DNA from: Acidovorax sp. sif1233
GTDB lineage: Bacteria; Pseudomonadota; Gammaproteobacteria; Burkholderiales; Burkholderiaceae_C
Direction of reading: 5' to 3'
DNA: 64,000 nt
NCBI RefSeq assembly: GCF_019218755.1
Contig: NZ_JAHUWZ010000003.1
Location: 1-64,000 of the forward strand
Position 1 is the stretch's first letter, and every line of letters begins with the position of its first letter. The notes beneath the pieces are model-generated. The model was not told where the DNA came from and made no database searches. It saw nothing but the letters and a program-made list of their open reading frames with translations. Below are positions 29,545 to 36,940 of the stretch, in pieces. The position numbers and the translations under genes are program-made.

Positions 29545-32500
29545 TCACCGTGCCGCCCGCCGCCGGCCGGCCCCCGCCAGGGCCGCCACACCGGCCGCCA
29601 GCAGCAGCAGGGCCCAGGGCGACAGCGTGGGCACGGCCGTCGCGCCGGACACCATGGGCACGCCGGGGCCTCCCGCATCCTGCACCGCACCGTTGGGCCC
29701 CAGGGCAAAGTCATCGTCGCCCAGGCCCCCATCAGTGATGCTGAACCGCACCGTGTTTCCGCTGATGGTGGCGGGCAGCTCGTACCAGTGCGCAGCCGCG
29801 TTGCCGGGCGTGGGGCCCCACTTCCAATAGCGCGTGCCGGGCGGCAGCGGCGCGGGATAGGTGATGGTGAAGTGCAGCGTGGCCCCTGCCGCGCACCCGG
29901 CGGTGGCGAAATCGAACAGCCCGTGCGGAAAGGCCACGCCCGTGGGCGCCGCCGGCGCCACGCTGGCGGCGGGAACGAACCTGCTGGCGGCAAAGCCGCA
30001 GCCGGCCCCGCCGCCCGAAAAACCCGCCGTGACGGCGCCGCCCGGCCCCTCGCCCGTGAACTGGGTGGCGGCGGCCGGACGCACCACGCGCACCACGTAC
30101 GACAGCGTGGCACCGCTCTGCGCCGTGACCAGCACCGTGACCGGGTTGTCGCCCACGGCCAGCGCGATGGGCGCCGACGCGCTGCCGCGCGCCACCAGCG
30201 CGCCGTTGACCCGCACGCTGGCCGTGGGCTCGGCCGCCAGGGGCGTCAGCGTGATGGACGCCACCGCGTGGTCCACGCTCGCCGTGTACTGCAGGGTGCC
30301 GGCATCGAACGCCGGGCCCAGGCTGCCCGCGGACAGCGTGAGCGCGCCCAGCAGGGCATTCGCGCTGGGCACGGGGCGCGTGGCGGAGAAGGTGTAGGTG
30401 GCCGTGCCGCCATCGCGCGCCAGCACGCTCACCGTGACGACCGCGCTGCCGCCGGCGGGCACCGCGACGGGCGCCGATGCGCTGCCGCTGGCCACCGGCA
30501 CGCCGTTGACGCGCACCTCGGCGGTGCCGAAGGCCAGCCAGGGCGTGAGCGTGAAGTCCGGGCCGCCCACGGGCAACTGCACGGCATAGGCGGTGACGGC
30601 GCCCGAGAACGCCGGGCTCAGTGTGCCGCTGGACGGCACCACCTGGGCCAGGTCGGGCGCGGTGTTGCGCAGCACCCTCAGCCCCTCCCCCCGGTTCGAC
30701 AGCGCGTTCATCACCAGGTCGGGCTTGCCGTCGCCGTCGAGGTCGGCCATCGCCATGCGCGAGGGCAGCCACGGAACGTAATGCAGCTGCGGCGCCGCCA
30801 GGCTGCCATCGCCCTGCCCCGCCAGGATGGCGACATTGAAGGCGCCGCCGTTGCCGTTGAGCACGGCGACGTCGGGATGGCCGTCGCCGTTGAAATCGCC
30901 CACCACCACGTCCTGCGGCACCTCCTGGCCGATCATGGGCCCCAGGCCGCTGGCGAAGCGCACGGGGTTCTCGAAGCTGCCGTCCGGGCGGCCCCGCAGC
31001 ACGAACACCGTGCTCACGCCGTTCACCGACACGGCGACGACGAGGTCATCGCGCCCGTCGCCGTCGAGGTCGCCCACGCGCGGAACCGCCCCGCCCATGG
31101 GCACGCCCAGCGTCCCGTCGAAAGGCGCGCCGAAACCGCCCAGGGGCAGGCCCGGCAGCAGTTGCAGCGCACCGTCGCCGCTGGCCAGCACCAGGTCGAT
31201 CCGCCCATCGCCATTGAAATCCCCGCCGACGACGTACCGCACCCAGCCCAGGCTCCCCACCGGCTGCGCGTCCGCGAAGCGGCCGCCGCCCAGGCCGCGC
31301 TGCACGGCAGCGCCGTTCGCGCCGGGCGACACGAGATCGGGGCGGCCATCGCCGTCCACGTCCAGCGCCGCGACGCCCGCGGCCGCCGCGGGCGGCCAGG
31401 CCAGCGGGGGCGACAGCGCACTGAAGCGCCCATCGCCCAGGCCCGAGGCCAGCTGGGCGTGGCTGCCATCCACCGCCATCGCGTCCAGCCAGCCGTCGCC
31501 CTGGAAGTCGCCCAGTGCCAGCAGGAAACCGTCGCCCAACCCCACCGGCGACCACTGCGCGGCGGCGAAGGTGCCATCGCCCCGGCCCGCGAGAAGCGCG
31601 ATGTCCCGCCGGACCAGGCTCACCGCGGCGATGTCCACATGCCCATCGCCATCCACGTCGCCCACCGCGAGCGTCACGGCCTGCGTGCCCTCCAGCGGCA
31701 ACGACAGCGGCGCGGCGAAGGCCGTCGGGTTGTGCGCGAGCGGCACCGCCTGCGGCGCCTGGCGCGTGATGGAAACCAGGTAGGTGCGCTGCACCATGCC
31801 GTCGCTGGACATGACCTGCACCGGCACGGTGTTGGGCCCCGGCGCCAGCGCCACGGTGGCGGCATGGCCGCTGCGCAGCATCTGCCCGCCGACGCGGGCC
31901 GTGGCCTCGGCATCGGGCAGCGCCAGCCCCACCCGCACGGAGGCCATCACGAAAGGCACGCTGGCGCTGTAGGCCAGCACGTCCGGGTCGAACGCGGGGC
32001 TGAGGCTGCCGCCCGACAGCGTCAGCCCGGCCAGCGCCGCGTCGGTGCGTCCGCGCAGCACGTCCAGCGTGTAGCTGCCGGTCTGCAGGCCGTCGGTGCT
32101 GGTGACCTGGATGGTGATGGCGTTGTGGCCGGGCTGCAGGGGAATCGGCGCCGAGGCCTCTCCCGGCACCACCGGACCACCATGGACGAGGATGGTGGCC
32201 GTCGCATCCTCCGCCGTGGGCGTGACCGTGAGCGTGGAGGCATCGCTGGCGGCCCGCACGGTGTAGGCGGCGATTGCGGGATGGAACGACGGCCAGGGCG
32301 TGCCGCTGGACAGCGCCAGCCCCAGCAGCCTGGCGCTGTTCACGAGGCTGGCACGCACCACGCGCAGCGTGTACGTGCGCTGCGTGGCGCCGTCCTGCGC
32401 CGTGGCCCGAACGGCGATGGTGTTGGTGCCGGGCGCGAGCGGCACGCTCACGCCGCCCCCGGCCGCCACGGGCGCGCCGTTGACCGTGACCGACGCCCCG

Positions 32501-33675
32501 GCGAAGGCGGGGGTGGGCGTGACGGTCACCGCGCTGACGGTGCCGGCCACCGATGCGGTGTAGAGCATCACGTCCGGATCGAACGCCGGGCTCGGCGTGC
32601 CCGCCGACAGGGCCAGCGCCGCCAGCCGGGCGTTGGTGTCGGGCGCGGCGCGGGCCACGGTCACGGTGTAGGTCCTGGTGGCCAAGCCGTCCTCCGACTG
32701 CACGCCGACGGCGATCGCCGTGGCGGCCCCCGCCTGCAGCGCCACGGAATGCGGCACGCCCGCCGCCAAGGACGCCCCGTTGACGGTGAGGGTGGCGGTG
32801 GATGCAGCTGGCGACGCCGTGAGCGACACCGCCGTGGTGGCATAGGGCACCGTGGCGCTGTAGCCCGTCACGGCGCTGTCGAAGGCCGGACTGAGCGCGG
32901 CGCCGGACAGGGCGAGGCTGTCCAGGTCGGCGCTGGCGCTGGCCAGCCGCGTGATGGCCAGATCGAAGGTGCGGGTGGTGCCGTCCTGAGCCACGGACTG
33001 CACCGTCACCGTGTTCGCGCCCAGGGCCAGCGGGATGGCCGGCGATGCGCTGCCGCTGGCCACCGGCTGGCCGTTGACCGTGAGGCCGGGGCAGTCCGCC
33101 GCCGTGGCGACCACCGCCACGGACCGGTCGCGCACGGTGGCGCTGTAGCTGTGCGTGGCCGGATCGAACGGCGGGGAGAGCGTGCCCGCCGACAGCGCCA
33201 GGGCGGCCAGCTCGGCGTTGGCGCCCGGCCCCTCGCGCTCGATCTGCAGCGTGTAGAAGGCCCTGGCGGTGTAGTCGAACGACAGGGGCCGCTCCACCGC
33301 CAGCTCCACCGTGTTGGCGCCAAACGCCAGGGGGACGGACAGCGCGCCCTCCGTCTCGCCGCCGAACAGGTGGAGCGTCTGCCCCAGGGCCCGCACGGTA
33401 TAGGGCTGGTAGTTGGGCTGCCAGGCCCGCACCGCGATGCTCTGCGGCGCGCAATGGCCAATGCGGATGCCCGGCACCGCCACCCGCAGCGGGTCGTCGG
33501 TAAGATCCCCCAGCGGGTAAACCGCGGCGACACCGCCCACCGCGATGGAGGCCAGCTGCGCGTAATTGGTGAAGCCGGGTTCCGGGTCATCGGCCACCGC
33601 CCCTCCACAGGCACACGCCAGCAGACAACCCAGCACCCACCGGCGCATCCGCAACCCCGCCTTCCAACCGCCCAT
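29545..33675 (-). CDS. Giant exported protein: cadherin-like repeats, FG-GAP repeats, choice-of-anchor U, IPTL-CTERM
   Basis: 1376 residues. A signal peptide (about 1-28, ending GGAVADD) is followed by five cadherin-like beta-sandwich (PF12733-type) repeats (about 145-655; each has LSxGxLSPxFD and YxASV). Then come seven FG-GAP calcium-binding loops of DxDGDGxxD type (about 675-985) and two more cadherin-like repeats. Last are a choice-of-anchor U-type domain (about 1225-1330) and a C-terminal IPTL-CTERM signal: VPTLSPWALLLLAAG with a basic RRRAAR end. The start follows a GGAGGGGAT site. It is probably a surface or outer-membrane-attached adhesin or scaffold, with no enzyme domain. It has its own SARP-type promoter element at 33721-33752. 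Confidence 0.9.
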   Translation of the reverse strand: MGGWKAGLRMRRWVLGCLLACACGGAVADDPEPGFTNYAQLASIAVGGVAAVYPLGDLTDDPLRVAVPGIRIGHCAPQSIAVRAWQPNYQPYTVRALGQTLHLFGGETEGALSVPLAFGANTVELAVERPLSFDYTARAFYTLQIEREGPGANAELAALALSAGTLSPPFDPATHSYSATVRDRSVAVVATAADCPGLTVNGQPVASGSASPAIPLALGANTVTVQSVAQDGTTRTFDLAITRLASASADLDSLALSGAALSPAFDSAVTGYSATVPYATTAVSLTASPAASTATLTVNGASLAAGVPHSVALQAGAATAIAVGVQSEDGLATRTYTVTVARAAPDTNARLAALALSAGTPSPAFDPDVMLYTASVAGTVSAVTVTPTPAFAGASVTVNGAPVAAGGGVSVPLAPGTNTIAVRATAQDGATQRTYTLRVVRASLVNSARLLGLALSSGTPWPSFHPAIAAYTVRAASDASTLTVTPTAEDATATILVHGGPVVPGEASAPIPLQPGHNAITIQVTSTDGLQTGSYTLDVLRGRTDAALAGLTLSGGSLSPAFDPDVLAYSASVPFVMASVRVGLALPDAEATARVGGQMLRSGHAATVALAPGPNTVPVQVMSSDGMVQRTYLVSITRQAPQAVPLAHNPTAFAAPLSLPLEGTQAVTLAVGDVDGDGHVDIAAVSLVRRDIALLAGRGDGTFAAAQWSPVGLGDGFLLALGDFQGDGWLDAMAVDGSHAQLASGLGDGRFSALSPPLAWPPAAAAGVAALDVDGDGRPDLVSPGANGAAVQRGLGGGRFADAQPVGSLGWVRYVVGGDFNGDGRIDLVLASGDGALQLLPGLPLGGFGAPFDGTLGVPMGGAVPRVGDLDGDGRDDLVVAVSVNGVSTVFVLRGRPDGSFENPVRFASGLGPMIGQEVPQDVVVGDFNGDGHPDVAVLNGNGGAFNVAILAGQGDGSLAAPQLHYVPWLPSRMAMADLDGDGKPDLVMNALSNRGEGLRVLRNTAPDLAQVVPSSGTLSPAFSGAVTAYAVQLPVGGPDFTLTPWLAFGTAEVRVNGVPVASGSASAPVAVPAGGSAVVTVSVLARDGGTATYTFSATRPVPSANALLGALTLSAGSLGPAFDAGTLQYTASVDHAVASITLTPLAAEPTASVRVNGALVARGSASAPIALAVGDNPVTVLVTAQSGATLSYVVRVVRPAAATQFTGEGPGGAVTAGFSGGGAGCGFAASRFVPAASVAPAAPTGVAFPHGLFDFATAGCAAGATLHFTITYPAPLPPGTRYWKWGPTPGNAAAHWYELPATISGNTVRFSITDGGLGDDDFALGPNGAVQDAGGPGVPMVSGATAVPTLSPWALLLLAAGVAALAGAGRRRAAR

Positions 33676-33720
33676 ATCCCCTCCCCCTTCAGCCGCTGCA
33701 CGGCACCGTGTTGGGCCGCG

Positions 33721-33752
33721 ATTGTTCGCAGGCAGCGTTGACGCAGCGTTGA
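33721..33752 (-). promoter_or_regulatory. SARP-type heptamer direct repeat and -10 (site B)
   Basis: Coding strand TTCAACGCTGCGTCAACGC holds two copies of TCAACGC with an 11-bp period (33735-33752). Eight bases downstream is AACAAT (33726-33721), a -10-like hexamer. It stands 60 bases before the start of the giant gene and matches site A at 17 of 19 bases. Heptamer repeats at 11-bp spacing ending about 8 bp before the -10 are the known SARP activator layout. A 6-bp GC hairpin (33756-33772) lies just upstream. Confidence 0.7.
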
Positions 33753-33806
33753 ACGCCCGCCGCCCTGGCGGGTGCACGCGGGAGCGCAGGCACCGGTCCG
33801 TGCATG

Positions 33807-33864
33807 TTTTGCTATATTTTTAATAGCTTCCAGCGCTTTGCGGTAAAGCGCTGCAGCCCAAAAT
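33807..33864 (+). repeat. Dispersed AT/AGCGCTT stem-loop repeat, copy R2
   Basis: TTTTGCTATATTTTTAATAG, then CTTCCAGCGCTTTGCGGTAA and AGCGCTGCAGCCCAAAAT. It is the most complete copy, with stem CAGCGCTT/AAGCGCTG. It lies in the spacer after the Ig-like IPTL gene, between its stop and the giant gene's promoter. Confidence 0.75.
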
Positions 33865-33868
33865 GGTA

Positions 33869-34438
33869 TCAATCCTTGCGCTGACGGCGGCGTGCGGTGG
33901 CCGCGCCCCCGGCCATCAGCAGCGCCAGCAACGTGCCCGCCCACGGGCCGCCCAGCGGTACGGCGACCGGGGTCGCGGGCCCGCCTGGACCGGGCGCGGC
34001 GGCCACCGAGAACACATAGGTCACCGTGGCCGTCTGCGCCGCGGCGTCCGTGACCTGCACCGAAAAGCCGTAGTGGCCCGCCGCCGTGGGGGCGCCCGAC
34101 AGCAGGCCTCCCGCGGACAGGGACATGCCCGCCGGCAGGCTGCTTCCGGCCGCCAGGGCGTAGGTGTAGGGCGGCGTGCCCCCCGTGGCCGACAGGCTCT
34201 GGCTGTAGGCCATGCCCGCCACGCCCCCGGGCAGGCTGCCCCCCGTGAGCACCGGCGTGCTGGCCAGAGGAATGACGGCGCCGCTGTGCAGCACCACGCC
34301 GCCGCCCGACGACAGGCCCGCCACGGCCTGCCCCGCGATGGCGCCGGCCTGGGCCGCTGCGGGCGGCGCCCCCAGGGCGCCAGCCAGCAGGGCGAGCGCA
34401 GCAGCCGCGCGGCCCGAGGAGAGAAGAAAGGATGGCAT
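33869..34438 (-). CDS. Exported Ig-like protein with IPTL-type C-terminal signal
   Basis: A 189-residue protein. A signal peptide (about 1-27, ending PPAAAQ) is followed by a low-complexity Gly/Ala stretch. One putative-Ig (He_PIG, PF05345) domain at about residues 65-145 has TGGTPPYTYAL and LSAGGLLSGAPTAAG. The C-terminus is VPLGGPWAGTLLALLMAGG followed by Arg-rich RRRQRK, the tripartite layout of IPTL-CTERM although the motif is VPLGGPW. A GGGAG site precedes the ATG, 17 bases after the collar gene. It is probably cotranscribed with the collar genes and sorted to the same place as the giant protein. Confidence 0.82.
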   Translation of the reverse strand: MPSFLLSSGRAAAALALLAGALGAPPAAAQAGAIAGQAVAGLSSGGGVVLHSGAVIPLASTPVLTGGSLPGGVAGMAYSQSLSATGGTPPYTYALAAGSSLPAGMSLSAGGLLSGAPTAAGHYGFSVQVTDAAAQTATVTYVFSVAAAPGPGGPATPVAVPLGGPWAGTLLALLMAGGAATARRRQRKD

Positions 34439-34455
34439 GCCGCGCTCCCTGCCCG

Positions 34456-35076
34456 CTAGTTCCGCGTGGGGTACGTGCCCCCCACGCAGATGATGTAGTT
34501 CAGCGCCAGCGACGGCGGCAGCCTCTCGAACGACTGGGTGGAGCCCGCGCTCCCCACCGACGTGAGCGCCAGCCGGGTGTCGGGCGCGACCGCCGCGAAG
34601 GCGCCCGCCTCCGGCACCGCGGCCAGCGCCATGCCGGCAGCGGGCGTGGCGCTGGTGGCCGCGCCGCCCGCCGCCGCCACCGCGTGGCTGTGGGGCGGCA
34701 GGTTCCAGTGCTGAAGCCACATCTGCTCGTCGCCCCGGTGCGTGCCTTCGACGACGTCGGTGGCCAGCCCTAGTCCCTGGCCCGTGCCCACCGGGATCCG
34801 GCTGCCCAGATGGGGCAGGTTGAAGTGGGTCATGCCGTCGCCGCCCCAGGTGGTGCCCAGCACCGAGAAAAGCGCGTTGTGGTCGGTGATGCTCAAGGCC
34901 TGGCCGTTGGCGAGCATCCAGCCCACCGGCGCGTAGTCGCCCGCGAACAGCCGCACATCGCCCAGCAGGCAGTTGCCGGCCACCTGCGCGCCGGTGCCGG
35001 CGCATGCCAGCAGGCCCGTGCCGGCCAGCAGGAGCTGGCCCAGCCGTGTTCGCCGTGTTTGCATGGCGGTGCTCAC
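34456..35076 (-). CDS. Secreted phage-tail-collar-domain protein 2
   Basis: A 206-residue protein with a signal peptide (about 1-30) then a Tail_Collar (PF07484) domain: GDVRLFAGDYAPVGWMLANG near residue 40 and FNLPHLGSRIPVGTG near 85. The C-terminal NYIICVGGTYPTRN is shared with its neighbour. Such domains occur in phage fibres and in microcystin-dependent-protein (MdpB) relatives, but here the protein is exported. The GTG start overlaps the upstream stop as GTGA. An ATG four codons in is an alternative. Paralogue of the gene at 35073. Confidence 0.85.
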   Translation of the reverse strand: MSTAMQTRRTRLGQLLLAGTGLLACAGTGAQVAGNCLLGDVRLFAGDYAPVGWMLANGQALSITDHNALFSVLGTTWGGDGMTHFNLPHLGSRIPVGTGQGLGLATDVVEGTHRGDEQMWLQHWNLPPHSHAVAAAGGAATSATPAAGMALAAVPEAGAFAAVAPDTRLALTSVGSAGSTQSFERLPPSLALNYIICVGGTYPTRN

Positions 35077-35675
35077 GGCCGGACGGGGAAGTCACCCGCG
35101 GTGCAGATGATGTAGTTCATGCCCAGGCTCGGCGGCAGGATCAGGAACGCCTGTCCGTTGCCGGCGGACGCCACGCTGGTGGCGGCCAGCTGCACCGACG
35201 GCGACGCGGCGGCATACAGCCCCGCGTTCTGCGCCACGGCCAACACCTTGTCGCTGCCGGGGGTGCCCGTGGTGGCCGGGGCATTGCTGGCCACGTTCAG
35301 GGCATGGATGTGCAGGGGCATCTGGCCGGTGGTCAGCGTGTGCGTCTCAGCGCCCCACTGGTCCCCCAGTGCGCGGTAGGTCAGTCCGAACCCTTGCCCC
35401 TCGCCGACCGCCACGCGCCCGCGCAGGTCCGGCAGGGCGAAGGTGGAGGATCCGTTGCCGCCGTAGGTGGTGCCCAGGATGCTGAACAGCGCTGCCGTCT
35501 GGGCGTTGAGGGCCAGCATCTGCCCCTGCGCCAGGGCCCAGTTGCGGGGCGCGAAGTTGCCGGCAAACAGGCGCAGCTCACCCATCATGCATTCCTGCTG
35601 CGCCATCACGGGCGATGCGCCGGCGGCCAGGGCGGCCGCCAGGGCCAGGGAAGCAAAAGCGTGGTTCTTCTTCAT
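35073..35675 (-). CDS. Secreted phage-tail-collar-domain protein 1
   Basis: A 200-residue protein. The signal peptide is MKKNHAFASLALAAALAAG with cleavage near ASPVMAQ. A Tail_Collar domain follows: MGELRLFAGNFAPRNWALAQ and FALPDLRGRVAVGEGQG, with a Thr/Ala-rich middle and C-terminal NYIICTAGDFPVRP. It is a clear paralogue of the next gene. It starts 22 bases after the collagen-like gene and overlaps the next gene by four bases, so collar 1, collar 2 and the Ig-like gene form one operon with the collagen-like gene. No phage structural genes are near. Confidence 0.87.
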   Translation of the reverse strand: MKKNHAFASLALAAALAAGASPVMAQQECMMGELRLFAGNFAPRNWALAQGQMLALNAQTAALFSILGTTYGGNGSSTFALPDLRGRVAVGEGQGFGLTYRALGDQWGAETHTLTTGQMPLHIHALNVASNAPATTGTPGSDKVLAVAQNAGLYAAASPSVQLAATSVASAGNGQAFLILPPSLGMNYIICTAGDFPVRP

Positions 35676-35697
35676 GGCATGTCGTTCTCTTGATGCA

Positions 35698-36786
35698 TCA
35701 CTGCGCGGCGATGAAGCACACCGGCTGCGCCGTCTCGGCGCTGTCGAGCCAGCCCAGCGCCAGCGTGACCGCGCCGGCCGCCTTGGCCACCGGGTGCACG
35801 GCGCGCGCGCGGCCCGTGGGCGCGGCCCGCGCGTCCAGCACCAGCGTGTAGCCGGCGCTGGCGAAGGCGGTGGTGAAGGTGATCTGGTGCTGGCCGGTGC
35901 CGCCGTCGTAGGCCACGGTGTAGCCCGTGCCGCTGCCGGCCTGCCCCACGCTGAAGCAGCCGTGCACCAGGTTGCCGGCGCCGCCGCCAGCCGGGCCGGC
36001 GGGGCCCTGCGGCCCGGCAGGCCCCTGCGGCCCCTGGGCGCCGTTGCAGACGTAGGCGGTGGCGGAGACCTCGCCCGCGTCCAGCACGCCGTTGCTGTTC
36101 GCATCGCTGCCACCCTGCACCCGCGTGCCGCCAGTGGCGCAGTTGGCGCCAACAGCCTCGGCGGCGGTGGCGATGAGCGCCCGCACGCCCGCCGCGCCGG
36201 TGGGACCGGCCGGGCCGATGGGGCCGGCCGCTCCCACTGGACCCGCCGGCCCCTGCGGGCCGGTGGCCGCGCCGCAGGCCCAGCCGGTGGCCGTCTGCAG
36301 CAGCGTCTCCCCCACGGCGCACACCTGGCCGATCTTGGCGGCGGTGACCGCGCCGTCGGCGACGGTCTTCGCGCTCAGGGCATAGGGCGCGCTGGACAGG
36401 GGCATGCGCGGCGCCAGCTCGGCGGCGCCGTTCACGCTCACGCCCAGGTAATACGGCTGGTCGAACGGCAAGGCCAGCGGGGCGATGCTGCCCAGCTGCA
36501 CGCTGAAGACGCCGGTCGCCAGTGCCACCGCCGGATGGGTCTCCTCCCACAGCGCCGAGCCGCCCGTGGCCGCATCGTAGAGTCGGAACTGCAATTGCAC
36601 GGGCCCCGCCAGCGGCCCGCCACCAGGCTGGGTGAGCTGCCCCTGGTAGCTGACGGAGGCGGGCACCGCCGCATGGCTGCCTTGCGCCGCCAGCCCCCAG
36701 CCCAGCGCCAGGGCCATGGCAGCGGCACGCACGGTGCCACGCCATGGGTACGCCGCCTCGGCCTTCTTCGCTGCATTCACGACCAT
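35698..36786 (-). CDS. Exported collagen-like (GXX repeat) protein
   Basis: A 362-residue protein with an N-terminal signal (cleavage near residue 40, SHAA). A beta domain of the kind seen ahead of tail-fibre-like proteins comes next (SVSYQGQLTQPGGGPLAGPV), then two short collagen-like GPQGPAGP tracts (about residues 175-200 and 250-270) flanking a DUF7151-type segment (GGSDANSNGVLDAGEV). A C-terminal beta domain follows. Collagen-like tracts form trimers, so a trimeric stalk is likely. The start follows GGGAGGAGGCGGG. It is first in the operon, 66 bases downstream of SARP site A. Confidence 0.85.
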   Translation of the reverse strand: MVVNAAKKAEAAYPWRGTVRAAAMALALGWGLAAQGSHAAVPASVSYQGQLTQPGGGPLAGPVQLQFRLYDAATGGSALWEETHPAVALATGVFSVQLGSIAPLALPFDQPYYLGVSVNGAAELAPRMPLSSAPYALSAKTVADGAVTAAKIGQVCAVGETLLQTATGWACGAATGPQGPAGPVGAAGPIGPAGPTGAAGVRALIATAAEAVGANCATGGTRVQGGSDANSNGVLDAGEVSATAYVCNGAQGPQGPAGPQGPAGPAGGGAGNLVHGCFSVGQAGSGTGYTVAYDGGTGQHQITFTTAFASAGYTLVLDARAAPTGRARAVHPVAKAAGAVTLALGWLDSAETAQPVCFIAAQ

Positions 36787-36836
36787 CCCGCCTCCTCCCT
36801 GTTACGCCGCGCCGCGGCACCTTGGACAAGGGGCGG

Positions 36837-36869
36837 ATTGTGGAAAGCAGGGCGTTGACAGAGCGTTGA
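36837..36869 (-). promoter_or_regulatory. SARP-type heptamer direct repeat and -10 (site A)
   Basis: Coding strand TTCAACGCTCTGTCAACGC carries two TCAACGC heptamers with 11-bp period (36852-36869). Nine bases downstream is CACAAT (36842-36837), a -10-like hexamer. It is 66 bases before the start of the collagen-like gene and lies between that gene and the SARP regulator's stop codon. A 12-bp palindrome (36873-36884) and a GC stem-loop (36880-36902) lie just upstream. It is almost identical to site B. Confidence 0.7.
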
Positions 36870-36940
36870 ATGCCGCGATCGCGGCCCTGGACCGGGCCCG
36901 CGACAAAATGCCAGGGGGGCAGGCCGCCGCGATGCTTCCG

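Noticed and set aside
29545..33675. Repeated cadherin-like coding units as a possible CRISPR or tandem DNA repeat
   Set aside because: Repeats are protein-level and diverged at DNA level, with domain-length periods; no short identical direct repeats.
29788..33741. 1317-codon plus-strand frame opposite the giant IPTL gene
   Set aside because: Antisense shadow of a repeat-rich coding region; the minus strand has a signal peptide, repeated domains and a sorting signal.
34456..35675. Tail-collar genes as a prophage remnant
   Set aside because: Both have Sec signal peptides, sit in an operon with exported proteins, and no integrase, capsid or other tail genes are near.
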